Source: Streptomyces sp. NBC_01669
Lineage (GTDB): Bacteria; Actinomycetota; Actinomycetes; Streptomycetales; Streptomycetaceae
Direction: 5' to 3'
DNA: 64,000 nt
Assembly (NCBI RefSeq): GCF_026339735.1
Contig: NZ_JAPEQG010000001.1
Location: 6,138,001-6,202,000, forward strand
The notes beneath the pieces were generated by a model. It saw nothing but the letters and a program-made list of their open reading frames with translations. It was not told the origin of the DNA and searched no databases. Below, piece after piece: positions 41,222 through 52,433 of the stretch (position 1 is its first letter; each line of letters opens with the position of its first letter). Made by a program: the position numbers and the translations under genes.

Positions 41222-42712
41222 TCACGCCACCGTGCGCGGCAGCCGCAGGCTCAGCAGCACCGTCAGTGCCACTGCCGCCAGCTGCACCAGCAGCGTCACG
41301 GCCAGCGCGTCCCGCATCCCGGAGCCGGGGACCAGCGCGAGGAAGAGCGTCCCGAGTGTCGCCACGCCCAGCGTCAGCGCCGCCTGCTGCGTCGTCGTCA
41401 TCACTCCGCCGCCCACCCCGGCCCGCTCGGTCGGCACGTCGGAGAGCACGATGCGGAAGAGGACCGGCAGCTGCAGCCCCTGACCGAAACCGGCGAGCGC
41501 GACGCCCGGCAGCAGCTGAAGCAGCCCCAGGTCCGGCCAGCCGCTCCACACGGTGAGCGCGAGCACCGCAACGCCCACGCCCTGGATCAGCCCGCCCGCC
41601 GTCACGACCCGGGTGCCGAACCGACGGACCAGCCGCGGACCGGCCAGCGACGCCACGAAGAAGGCCGCGGCCATCGGCGCCAGCGAGAGCCCCGCGGCCG
41701 CCGGGCCCATCTGCAGCCCCTGCTGCAGCGAGACCGCGATCACGAACATGAAGCCGCCGAAGCCGAGCGAGAACGGCAGCACCAGAGCCAGACCACGCCG
41801 CAGCGAGTCCAGTCGCAGCAGGCTCGGCGGGATCAGCGGGATCTGTCCGCGCCGGTCGGCCCGCTGTTCGACCCGGTAGAAGGCGAATGCGGCGAACGGG
41901 AACAGCGCCAGCGAGATCCACGTCCACGCCGGCCAGCCCGCGGCCCGCCCCTCCGTCAGCGGTGCCAGCAGCGTCATCAGCGACGCGCCGAGCAGCAGCG
42001 TGCCCGGCACGTCGACGGGCGCGGGCCGGTCCGAGCGGGTCTCCGGTACGGCGCGTGCGGCCAGCATCAGCCCCACCGCCACCACCGGCACGTTCACCAG
42101 GAAGACCGAGCGCCAGCCCGCGCTCTCGCCGAACACCGACGACAGCGGCGCGGCGGCGACCAGCACGCCGCCGACGATCTGGCCCGCGACCATCGAGAGC
42201 CCGGCCGTCGCCCCGTACAGGCTCATCGCCCGCGCCCGCCGGTGTCCGGCAGTGGCCGCCTGGATGGTGGCGAGCACCTGCGGCAACATCAGCGCGGCCG
42301 AGGCGCCCTGTGCGACCCGCGCCCCGACGAGCGTCCAGGCGTCCGGGGCTAGCCCGCAGGCCAGCGAGGTGAGCCCGAAGGCCGTCATGCCAGCCAGGAA
42401 GAGCCGGCGCCGACCGGCCATGTCGCCGAGCCGGCCACCGAGGACGAGCAGGACGGCGTACGCGAGTCCGTACCCCGCGACGACGAGTTCCAGCAGCGCC
42501 GGGCCGGCGGCCAGGTCCTTGTCGATCGTCGGCAGGGCGACATTCACGATGAAGAAATCGATGAGCGGCAGGGCCGCCCCGAGCAGCACCGTGAACAGGC
42601 CGAGCGAGCCGAGTACCGGGGTGGGGTGGTCGTGCCGCACCACGGGGGTGGAGATGGCGGATGTCTGCGTCCGTACAGGGGATTCACTCACGACATCGAC
42701 GATCGTCCTCAT
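41222..42712 (-). CDS. DHA2-type MFS drug efflux transporter (496 aa)
   Basis: 14-helix MFS permease. Motif A GRLGDMAGRRRLFLAG between helices 2 and 3; motif C-like GATAGLSMVAGQIVGGVL in helix 5. Highly like the EmrB/QacA and SmvA group that export cationic or hydrophobic compounds. Divergent from an XRE/MmyB-type regulator with a repeated operator in between, so expression is probably governed by it. Confidence 0.9.
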   Translation of the reverse strand: MRTIVDVVSESPVRTQTSAISTPVVRHDHPTPVLGSLGLFTVLLGAALPLIDFFIVNVALPTIDKDLAAGPALLELVVAGYGLAYAVLLVLGGRLGDMAGRRRLFLAGMTAFGLTSLACGLAPDAWTLVGARVAQGASAALMLPQVLATIQAATAGHRRARAMSLYGATAGLSMVAGQIVGGVLVAAAPLSSVFGESAGWRSVFLVNVPVVAVGLMLAARAVPETRSDRPAPVDVPGTLLLGASLMTLLAPLTEGRAAGWPAWTWISLALFPFAAFAFYRVEQRADRRGQIPLIPPSLLRLDSLRRGLALVLPFSLGFGGFMFVIAVSLQQGLQMGPAAAGLSLAPMAAAFFVASLAGPRLVRRFGTRVVTAGGLIQGVGVAVLALTVWSGWPDLGLLQLLPGVALAGFGQGLQLPVLFRIVLSDVPTERAGVGGGVMTTTQQAALTLGVATLGTLFLALVPGSGMRDALAVTLLVQLAAVALTVLLSLRLPRTVA

Positions 42713-42718
42713 CTCAGC

Positions 42719-42750
42719 CTGGTACCAGAGTGTCTTTATCCTGGTACAAG
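42719..42750. promoter_or_regulatory. Repeated CTGGTACMAG operator
   Basis: CTGGTACCAG (42719-42728, a perfect palindrome) and CTGGTACAAG (42741-42750) start 22 bp apart, about two helical turns. They lie between the divergent MFS and XRE genes. Confidence 0.65.
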
Positions 42751-42792
42751 CAGCACCTGGCAGAGCAAGACGGGGTTCGGCAGGCTGGAGGC

Positions 42793-43683
42793 ATGACGAC
42801 GATGGCGAGTGAGCTGTCCCAGGTGCGCGAGGAGGCCCAGGTCTCGGAGAACGAGGTCCGGCGGCACGAGCTCGCGGGCTTCCTGCGCAGCCGCCGCGAG
42901 CGGATCACCCCCGAGCAGGTCGGTCTGCCCCGGGGCAGACGCCGTCGCACCCCCGGCCTGCGACGCGAGGAGGTCGCCCAGCTCTCCGCCGTCGGCGTCA
43001 CCTGGTACACCTGGCTCGAACAGGCCCGTGACATCCAGGTCTCGCCCCAGGTTCTCGACGCCCTCGCCCGCGCCCTGCTGCTCGACCGCAGCGAGCGCAC
43101 TCATCTCTTCTCCCTGGCCGGTGCCGTCGACCCGACGCCCGACGCGGACTGCCCGAGCATCACCCCGGCACTGCGCGAGATGCTGTGGCAGCTGGACCCG
43201 ATCCCGGCCTGCATCCAGAACAGCCGGTACGACATCCTCGCGTACAACCGGACCTACGGGCGGCTGCTCTGCGACATGGACGCCGTCGCCCCCGAGGACC
43301 GCAACTGCATGATCCTCTCCTACACCAACCCGGACTGGCGCTCCGCCGTCGTCGACCTCCCGGAGATGAACCGGGTGATGGCCGCCAAGTTCCGCGGAGC
43401 GATGGCGGAGCATCTGGCGGAGCCCGCCTGGAAGGCCCTCCTCGGTCGGCTGGAGGCGGCCTCGGCCGAGTTCCGGGAGATCTGGGCGCGCCACGAGGTG
43501 GTCGGCCCGGGCGGCCGGACCAAACTCTTCCGCAACACCCACGTCGGACTGCTGCGCCTGGACCACACCGACCTCTGGCTCGGCCCGTCGACCGGTCCGC
43601 GCATGGTGACGTACGCCCCCGCCGACGAGGAGTCCCGCGAGCGGCTGCGGCGGCTTCACGCCCTGGAGCTCGCCGAGGCCTGA
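42793..43683 (+). CDS. XRE-family regulator with MmyB-like ligand domain (296 aa)
   Basis: HTH of the XRE/MmyB class: LAGFLRSRRERITPEQVGLP, RRRTPGLRREEVAQLSAVGVTWYTWLEQ (residues 40-80). The C-terminal domain (about 120-290) fits the MmyB-type PAS-like ligand-binding region (WQLDPIPACIQNSRYDILAYNRTYGRLL, TYAPADEESRERLRRL). These typically repress adjacent efflux or redox genes. ATG 42793 used; GGAGG is only one base away, so ATG 42802 may be the actual start. Its 3' end overlaps the convergent MFS gene by 28 bases. Confidence 0.88.
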   Translation: MTTMASELSQVREEAQVSENEVRRHELAGFLRSRRERITPEQVGLPRGRRRRTPGLRREEVAQLSAVGVTWYTWLEQARDIQVSPQVLDALARALLLDRSERTHLFSLAGAVDPTPDADCPSITPALREMLWQLDPIPACIQNSRYDILAYNRTYGRLLCDMDAVAPEDRNCMILSYTNPDWRSAVVDLPEMNRVMAAKFRGAMAEHLAEPAWKALLGRLEAASAEFREIWARHEVVGPGGRTKLFRNTHVGLLRLDHTDLWLGPSTGPRMVTYAPADEESRERLRRLHALELAEA

Positions 43684-45140
43684 CCCCCGGTGCCGGCGGG
43701 CGCGGGTGCCTCCAGCCGCTCCGCGGTCCGGCGGGCGGTCTCCCGTGCCCAGCGCCCGCTGGTCAGCGCGCCGACGAGGAGGACGCACACCCCGCAGCCG
43801 GTGATGATCCACCAAGCGGGCTTGCTCGCGTCCACGAAGGCGGTGGCGTACGCGGCGCCGCGCGGGGAACCGGTGCCCGTCACGCCCGCCGCCAGCACCG
43901 CACCGATCACGGCGACGCCCAGCGTCCCGCCGATCTGTCGACTGGTCGAGGCGACTGCCGCCGCGACCCCGGCCTGCGAGCGCGGCATCCCGGAGACGGC
44001 GGTGTTGGTGATCGGCGCGTTCACCATGCCGAAGCCGAGGCCGAAGAGCACGTAGCCGGTGAACAGCAGCACGTTCTGGGTCTCCGCGTCGAACGCCGCG
44101 AACAGCAGCCCGCACGCCGTCATGGCCGCGCCCGCCACGAGCAGGGGGAGCCGCGGCCCCCGGCTGCCGACGAGCCGCCCGGACAGCGGGGCGCAGACAA
44201 AGGTCAGGGCCGCCATCGGCAGCATGTACAGGCCGGCGTGCAGGGCGGTCAGGCCGCGCACGTTCTGCAGGTAGAGCGTGTTGAGGAAGAGGAAACCGCT
44301 CAGCGCGGCGAACGCGCTGACCGCGATGGCGGTGGCGCCGCTGAACGGGGCGCTGTGGAAGAACCGCAGATCGATGAGGGGCTCGGCGCGCCTGGGCTCG
44401 TACACCAGCAGCCCGGCCAGGGCGCACATGGCGAGCGCGGCGAAGACCAGGATCCGCGGCGAGGCCCAGCCCACGGAGGGCGCCTCGATGATCGCGTACG
44501 TCAGTGAACCGAGCAGGGCGATCACCAGCAGCTGACCCACGGGGTCGGGGCGGCGCGGCTTCGGGGCGCGGGACTCCGGGACGTAGCGCCAGGTGAGCAG
44601 CAGCGCGGCGAGACCCACCGGCAGATTGATCCAGAAGATCGACCGCCAGCCGACCGAGTCAACCAGCAGACCGCCGACCAGCGGTCCCGCCGCCATCGAG
44701 ATGCCGACGACTCCGCCCCAGACGCCGATGGCGCGGGCGCGCTCGCGCGGGTCGGTGAAGGTGTTGGTGATGATCGACATCGCGACGGGGGTGAGCATCG
44801 AGCCGCCGACCGCCTGCACCATCCGGAACGCGACGAGTGACTCCAGGTTCGGAGCGACGGAGCAGAGCACCGAACCGAGGGTGAACAGGACCAGCCCGGC
44901 CTTGAAGACCTTCCGCCGTCCGATCCGGTCGGCGGTGGAGCCCGCCAGCATCAGCAGTGAGGCGAGGACGAGGGTGTACGCGTCGATCGTCCACTGCAGG
45001 CCGGCGACGGTGGCGTGCAGTTCGTGCTGCATGGAGGGCAGGGCGACGTTGAGGACGGTGCTGTCGAGACTGACGATCAGCAGACTCAGGCAGCAGATCG
45101 CCAGTACGAGTTGCCGTCGGTGGTGGCTGAGCTCGGGCAT
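43656..45140 (-). CDS. EmrB/QacA-type MFS efflux transporter (494 aa)
   Basis: 14-helix DHA2 permease: LDSTVLNVALPSMQHEL in helix 1 (the D-x-T-V-V-N motif D1), motif A STADRIGRRKVFKAG, motif C GVVGISMAAGPLVGGLLV. Likely exports hydrophobic toxicants. A second efflux gene of this subfamily within 3 kb. Ends inside the 3' end of the XRE gene (convergent 28-bp overlap). No local regulator upstream. Confidence 0.92.
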   Translation of the reverse strand: MPELSHHRRQLVLAICCLSLLIVSLDSTVLNVALPSMQHELHATVAGLQWTIDAYTLVLASLLMLAGSTADRIGRRKVFKAGLVLFTLGSVLCSVAPNLESLVAFRMVQAVGGSMLTPVAMSIITNTFTDPRERARAIGVWGGVVGISMAAGPLVGGLLVDSVGWRSIFWINLPVGLAALLLTWRYVPESRAPKPRRPDPVGQLLVIALLGSLTYAIIEAPSVGWASPRILVFAALAMCALAGLLVYEPRRAEPLIDLRFFHSAPFSGATAIAVSAFAALSGFLFLNTLYLQNVRGLTALHAGLYMLPMAALTFVCAPLSGRLVGSRGPRLPLLVAGAAMTACGLLFAAFDAETQNVLLFTGYVLFGLGFGMVNAPITNTAVSGMPRSQAGVAAAVASTSRQIGGTLGVAVIGAVLAAGVTGTGSPRGAAYATAFVDASKPAWWIITGCGVCVLLVGALTSGRWARETARRTAERLEAPAPAGTGGQASASSRA

Positions 45141-45229
45141 ACATGGATAGTACGGCTAACTAACGACTGTCACCGCATGGTTGCCCGCCTCTCGCCCCGG
45201 CGCCCGCCGGAGACGGTCGCGCCGTACGC

Positions 45230-45235
45230 GACAAT
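45230..45235 (+). promoter_or_regulatory. -10-like GACAAT before dus
   Basis: GACAATGGAGCA precedes the ATG at 45242, six bases from hexamer to start, matching the era and recO arrangement. Confidence 0.4.
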
Positions 45236-45241
45236 GGAGCA

Positions 45242-46390
45242 ATGACCACGCTCGCCCCCTCGCTCCCGCAGCTCCGGATCGGCCCGCACACGGTGCAGCC
45301 GCCGGTGGTGCTCGCTCCCATGGCCGGTATCACCAACGCCCCGTTCCGCACCCTGTGCCGGGAGTTCTCCGGCGGCAAGGGGCTGTTCGTCAGCGAGATG
45401 ATCACGACGCGGGCGCTGGTCGAGCGCAACGAGAAGACCATGCAGCTCATCCACTTCGATGCGAGCGAGACCCCGCGCTCGATCCAGCTGTACGGAGTGG
45501 ACCCGGTCACGGTCGGCAAGGCCGTCCGCATGATCGTCGACGAGAATCTCGCCGACCACATCGACCTGAACTTCGGCTGCCCGGTTCCCAAGGTGACCCG
45601 CAAGGGCGGCGGCTCGGCGCTCCCGTTCAAGCGGCCCCTGCTGCGCGCGATCCTCAACGAGGCCGTCTCCAACGCGGGCGACCTGCCGGTCACCATCAAG
45701 ATGCGCAAGGGGATCAACGACGACCACCTCACCTACCTCGACGCGGGCCGGATAGCGGTGGAGGAGGGTGTCACGGCCGTCGCCCTGCACGGCAGGACCG
45801 CCGCCCAGCACTACGGCGGCACCGCCGACTGGGACGCGATCGCCCGCCTCAAGGAGCACGTCCCGGAGATCCCGGTCCTCGGCAACGGCGACATCTGGTG
45901 TGCGGACGACGCCCGCCGGATGATGCGCGAGACCGGCTGTGACGGCGTGGTCGTGGGCCGCGGCTGCCTCGGACGCCCGTGGCTCTTCGGTGACCTGGTG
46001 AGTGCCTTCGAGGGGACGGAGGCGAGGCAGGCGCCGACGCTCCGGGAGGTCGCGACGGTGATGCTGCGGCACGCGACGCTCCTGGGGGAGTGGATCGGCG
46101 ACGAGACCCGTGGCGTGATCGACTTCCGTAAGCATGTGGCCTGGTACCTCAAGGGCTTCTCGGTCGGCTCGGAGATGCGCAAGAAGCTGGCGATCACCTC
46201 GTCGCTGGACGAGCTGGGTGCGCAGCTGCACGAACTCGACCTCGACCAGGCCTGGCCGGACGGGGCGGACGGGCCGCGCGGGCGCACGTCCGGCAACAAC
46301 CGTGTGGTGCTGCCGGACGGCTGGCTGAAGGACCCCTACGACTGCTCGGGCGTGAGCGCGGAAGCCGAGCTCGACACCTCGGGCGGCTGA
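45242..46390 (+). CDS. dusB: tRNA dihydrouridine synthase, DusB type (382 aa)
   Basis: FMN enzyme reducing uridines in tRNA D-loops. LAPMAGITNAPFRTLCREF at the N-terminus, DLNFGCPVPKVTRKGGGSAL with the catalytic Cys, ALHGRTAAQHYGGTADWD, and FMN phosphate site GNGDIW plus VGRGCLGRPWLF. A helical tRNA-binding domain follows. Length is normal for actinobacterial DusB. Confidence 0.94.
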   Translation: MTTLAPSLPQLRIGPHTVQPPVVLAPMAGITNAPFRTLCREFSGGKGLFVSEMITTRALVERNEKTMQLIHFDASETPRSIQLYGVDPVTVGKAVRMIVDENLADHIDLNFGCPVPKVTRKGGGSALPFKRPLLRAILNEAVSNAGDLPVTIKMRKGINDDHLTYLDAGRIAVEEGVTAVALHGRTAAQHYGGTADWDAIARLKEHVPEIPVLGNGDIWCADDARRMMRETGCDGVVVGRGCLGRPWLFGDLVSAFEGTEARQAPTLREVATVMLRHATLLGEWIGDETRGVIDFRKHVAWYLKGFSVGSEMRKKLAITSSLDELGAQLHELDLDQAWPDGADGPRGRTSGNNRVVLPDGWLKDPYDCSGVSAEAELDTSGG

Positions 46391-46934
46391 GGCACCCGGT
46401 GCCCTTGATTCACTCCCGCTCATCTGAGCGTCAATCTGGGGTGAATCGAGGGTGGACGGGATGGTGCGGGGCGCCGTGGCGTGCGATGGAGATGCCTCGT
46501 CCGCACTTCTTTCACCCCTTGCGGTCGGCGCGTGACCATACGTGCCCTCGGGGGTGTCCGGATAGTGACATCTGAGCGCCTGTCGGGGCGTGATTCTCGC
46601 CACCCCTGAGGGGTTCATTGCTCAGATGAGCGGGTTTTTGGGAACTGCACTTCTCAAATGGTGGCACTCGGTGCCACCCGACTTTACTTTGATCGATCGA
46701 CGCATCCACTACGTACCGTGCACAATTCTCGCGATCTTGGGAGCTGCGAGTAGTGATGTATTCAAGAAGTGAATGAATGGCCTCTCCTGCGAGTCCGGAA
46801 CGAAACTTTCGATCTACTGGCGGACGAGTGGTTAAGGCCGCATGACGCGCAAGTGGACGTACCCAGACACCTTCGATCTGGGTATGTTCCTCGCCGTCAG
46901 GGCAGCCACCCGAGTCCTCTAGGAGTCGAGACCC
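46391..46934. other. Structured 544-bp spacer between dus and ppdK
   Basis: No protein gene seen. Holds stem 46403-46413/46441-46451 (one mismatch) enclosing hairpin 46417-46430; stem 46569-46577/46620-46628 followed by GGGTTTTT, a rare U-tract terminator shape here; perfect hairpin GGTGGCAC-TCG-GTGCCACC (46660-46678). A 15-nt string at 46415-46429 recurs inverted at 46620-46634. The second half is AT-rich. Near ppdK, ACCCAGA-N9-TCTGGGT (46861-46883) directly precedes a -10-like TATGTT (46883-46888). Confidence 0.6.
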
Positions 46935-49673
<2,739 letters not shown>

Positions 49674-49746
49674 CCTGATCCCCGGACTCCGGGGCTGTCG
49701 GCTCACGTAAACCCTCAACTGGTCGACAACGGCTCCGGACCACCCT

Positions 49747-49782
49747 GAAGCGGCGGCACCCTGTGCGGGGTGCCGCCGCTTC
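49747..49782 (+). terminator. ppdK terminator
   Basis: GAAGCGGCGGCACCC (49747-49761) and its exact complement (49768-49782), a 15-bp stem with a 6-nt loop. Confidence 0.85.
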
Positions 49783-49848
49783 GCCATGTCCGTATCCCGG
49801 ACGGAGACAAAAGGAACGCGCAAGCGCTTTCGTCGATTGCCGCACCCA

Positions 49849-49877
49849 TTGCTTCGTTCAATACGCAAAGATATACA
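49849..49877 (+). promoter_or_regulatory. Promoter upstream of the leader of the ArsR-like gene
   Basis: TTGCTT (49849-49854), 17-bp spacer, TATACA (49872-49877). A good -35/-10 pair, about 300 bp before the gene. Confidence 0.55.
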
Positions 49878-49968
49878 CGGTGAACGGACCGGGGTGCGGC
49901 CCATGGATCCCCATCCATGGGCCGCACCCGGCTTACCCCCGTCGGGCACGGAGCCGCACCGTTCACCG
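49878..49968 (+). ncRNA. Attenuator-like leader with alternative stems
   Basis: Hairpin 1: 49892-49907 with 49914-49929, 16 bp perfect. Alternative: CGGTGAACGG (49878-49887) with CCGTTCACCG (49959-49968), and GTGCGGC (49894-49900) with GCCGCAC (49953-49959). The two folds share the 5' strand and cannot form together. Lies just after a promoter and 200 bases before a regulator gene. The region from 49969 to 50174 shows no gene. Confidence 0.45.
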
Positions 49969-50174
49969 ACCGCCGCCGAACGAGCAAACCCCCCACGGCC
50001 TTCACTCGCTCTTCCGGTCGGCTCAGGTTTCGCACCCGACGCCGTACAGCCTTTCGGGTGACGGTGGGTCGGGGCGAGACGTTTCACCTCTGGCCGAAAC
50101 CCCGTGGTGACGTCCTGTGACGGCTCACATACTCTTGAGCAGGGGGAATTGCGGATGCAACAAGTGGGGGTTCG

Positions 50175-51272
50175 GTGCTGCGTATTCATGTGTCCGGAAT
50201 GGACCTTTCCAAGGTGCGCATGGCCACACGGCCGGACGCATTGTGGGAAACCATTCTGAGTTTTCATCGGCTGAGGGACCGGCGCGCTTCCACCGTCTTC
50301 GGGAAATGGCGGACGGAAACCCGGCCCCGGTTGAATGGTGAGACACGCCTGCTGGCCGCCCTGGTGCCGCCCCGCGGCTATTTCCCGGACTTCCTGACGC
50401 CCTCCCGGGCGGCCGGCGAGCCGTACGGCCTCGACGCAGGAATAGAGGCGCTGCGCGGAACCCCGCCCGAGCGGCTCCATGCCGAGCTGGCCCTGCTGCG
50501 CACCGGCCGCCACGAGCCGGGGCGGCCGGCGCCACTGGGCGGGCGGCCCGGCGGCCGCGGCGGGTTACGTGCCGGTGGGGTGCGGCCCGTGGGCGGGCGC
50601 CCCGGCGAGGGACGGCCCGTGCCGCCCCTGCGGCTGGACGCGCTCTCCGAGGGGCGCGCCGAACCTCTCGGGCGGCTCATCGTCGACCTGCGCAGCTACC
50701 ACCGCGCCGCCGTCGAACCGTACTGGCCGCATATCCAGGCCAGCATCGAGGCCGACCGTGCCATCCGCGGCCGAGCCCTCCTCGACGGCGGCGCAGACGA
50801 GCTGCTCGCCTCCCTGCCGTCCATGATCCGCTGGCGGGCCCCGGTGCTGGAGGCTGACTATCCCGTCGACCGGGACCTGCACCTGGACGGGCGGGGACTG
50901 CTGCTCCAGCCGTCGTTCTTCTGCCGCTCCACCCCGGTCGTCTACCGCGACCCGAAGCTGCCGCCGGTGCTCGTCTACCCGGTCACCCACTCCGCCGCCC
51001 CGGTCTTCGCCGACCCCGGTCCGGGCCCCTGGCTGGGACGGCTCCTCGGCAACACCCGGTCCACCGTCCTCCAGGCCATCGGCAACGGCTGCACCACCAG
51101 CGAGCTCGCCCGCCGGGCCGGGGTGTCCCTGGCCTCGGCGAGCCAGCATGCCTGCGTACTGCGCGAGGCGGGGCTCGTGCTCACCCTGCGGCACGGCAGT
51201 TCGGTCCTGCACACGCTGACACCGCTCGGCGGCTCGCTCCTGCGGGGCGGCGCGCCGCTCGCGCTGTCATGA
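50175..51272 (+). CDS. ArsR-like winged-helix regulator with a TTA codon (365 aa)
   Basis: The C-terminal 80 residues form a winged helix (GNTRSTVLQAIGNGCTTSELARRAGVSLASASQHACVLREAGLV). The N-terminal about 270 residues match the long effector part typical of this Streptomyces ArsR/DUF5937-type group (PDALWETILSFHRLRDRR; PPRGYFPDFLTP). An Arg/Gly/Pro-rich insert lies at 110-150. Leu131 in it is TTA (50565-50567), implying bldA control. GTG start with GGGGG nearby. Target unknown. Confidence 0.8.
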   Translation: MLRIHVSGMDLSKVRMATRPDALWETILSFHRLRDRRASTVFGKWRTETRPRLNGETRLLAALVPPRGYFPDFLTPSRAAGEPYGLDAGIEALRGTPPERLHAELALLRTGRHEPGRPAPLGGRPGGRGGLRAGGVRPVGGRPGEGRPVPPLRLDALSEGRAEPLGRLIVDLRSYHRAAVEPYWPHIQASIEADRAIRGRALLDGGADELLASLPSMIRWRAPVLEADYPVDRDLHLDGRGLLLQPSFFCRSTPVVYRDPKLPPVLVYPVTHSAAPVFADPGPGPWLGRLLGNTRSTVLQAIGNGCTTSELARRAGVSLASASQHACVLREAGLVLTLRHGSSVLHTLTPLGGSLLRGGAPLALS

Positions 51273-51878
51273 CGGGCCGGATTGCTCCAGCAGTGCCTTG
51301 AGGGCGTTCAGCCGGTCCTTCCAGAACGCCCGGTACGTGGCGACGGCCTCGGCGCCCGCGAGCTTCTCGTGGGCGAGACCCAGCTGGGTCCGTCCGTCCG
51401 GCAGCGCCGTCACCCGCACCGAGAGCCGTCCCGTCGCCGCCCCGGAGTCTGCGAAGTCCGCGCTCAGGGACCTGGCCGGGCGGTGTGTGCGCAGGATCAG
51501 TCCGGCGTCGGGGAGCCAGTCGCCGCGCAGCGCCGGATCGGTGAACGCCGCCAGTACACGTTCCGCCGGAGCCGCGACCGTACGACTGGCCGAGGTCCGC
51601 CAGTCGCCGGTGGAGGCCTGCCCGACCTGGCGCAGCCCGCGCTCCTGCTCGTATCCGACGGTGACCGACTGGGCGTACCAGCCGTCCATACCGTGCTCCG
51701 TACGCAGATGGGCGGCGATCTCGGTGTGGGTGTGCCGGGTCGCGTCCCAGGCGTCGAGTACGGAGAACCAGTCGTCCCAGTCCCGGCCGGTCCGTTCCCG
51801 GAGCGCGTCGGCCGACAGCTTCTCGGTGATCCGTCGGCCGGTCGATCCGCTGCCTACTCCGTCCTTCGATACGTTCAT
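51267..51878 (-). CDS. DUF4287 plus SRPBCC/AHSA1 fusion protein (203 aa)
   Basis: N-terminal about 75 residues match DUF4287 (RTGRDWDDWFSVLDAWDATRHTHTEIAAHLRTEHGMDGWYAQSVTVGYEQ). The rest is an AHSA1-like START/SRPBCC domain (SASRTVAAPAERVLAAFTD, DGRTQLGLAHEKLAGAEA). Such domains bind small hydrophobic ligands. Overlaps the regulator's stop by 6 bases at the 3' end. Opposite strand from the VOC gene, with 103 bp between the DUF4287 start and the minigene. Confidence 0.85.
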   Translation of the reverse strand: MNVSKDGVGSGSTGRRITEKLSADALRERTGRDWDDWFSVLDAWDATRHTHTEIAAHLRTEHGMDGWYAQSVTVGYEQERGLRQVGQASTGDWRTSASRTVAAPAERVLAAFTDPALRGDWLPDAGLILRTHRPARSLSADFADSGAATGRLSVRVTALPDGRTQLGLAHEKLAGAEAVATYRAFWKDRLNALKALLEQSGPS

Positions 51879-51981
51879 GGCTCCGACGATAGGAGGCCCG
51901 GAAGATTTTTTCGCCGTCCGCGATGAGTTCGGCGGCGGCCCGCCGTCTACCCCTCGGAAGCGCTCGAAGGAGGCGCCACCG

Positions 51982-52005
51982 ATGAGCAGAGAAGAGTGGA
52001 CATGA
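51982..52005 (+). other. 7-codon minigene coupled to VOC gene
   Basis: ATG at 51982 has AAGGAGG seven bases before it, encodes MSREEWT and ends at TGA 52003-52005, overlapping the VOC start ATG (52002-52004) as ATGA. The strong ribosome site belongs to the minigene, so VOC translation probably depends on re-initiation. Confidence 0.5.
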
Positions 52006-52412
52006 ACCAGATGATCTTCGTGAACCTGCCGGTCAAGGACCTTGAGACGACGAAGGGCTTCTTCGCCAAGCTCGGCTTCTCCTGCAACCCGCAGTTCAGT
52101 GACGAGAACACCGCGTGTCTCGTCATCAGTGACACGATCTTCGCCATGCTCCTCACCGAGCCCCGCTTCAGGGAGTTCACCAAGAAGGAGGTCGCGGACG
52201 CGTCGAAGTCCACCGAGGTGATCATCGCGCTGAGCGCCGAGAGCCGCGAGAAGGTCGACGAGCTGGTCGATACGGCGCTTGCCTCCGGCGGTTCGCCCGC
52301 CAACGAGCCCATCGATCACGGGTTCATGTACGGCCGGTCCTTCCAGGACCCGGACCACCACATCTGGGAGGTCATGTGGATGGACCCGGCCGCCGTCCAG
52401 GGGCAGGGCTGA
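52002..52412 (+). CDS. VOC-family (glyoxalase-like) protein (136 aa)
   Basis: Single vicinal-oxygen-chelate domain: IFVNLPVKDLETTKGFFAKLGF, then DHGFMYGRSFQDPDHHIWEVMWMD, where the final HxWE is the usual metal end. Resembles the DUF1801-neighbour/PhnB-like small group; a dioxygenase or glyoxalase activity cannot be told from sequence. Start overlaps a minigene stop. Confidence 0.85.
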   Translation: MNQMIFVNLPVKDLETTKGFFAKLGFSCNPQFSDENTACLVISDTIFAMLLTEPRFREFTKKEVADASKSTEVIIALSAESREKVDELVDTALASGGSPANEPIDHGFMYGRSFQDPDHHIWEVMWMDPAAVQGQG

Positions 52413-52433
52413 CGCGTCGGAACACCCCGGGCC

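Noticed and set aside
49892..49929. Simple terminator of an upstream transcript
   Set aside because: ppdK already has a perfect terminator at 49747-49782 and a fresh promoter lies between, so an attenuator reading is preferred.
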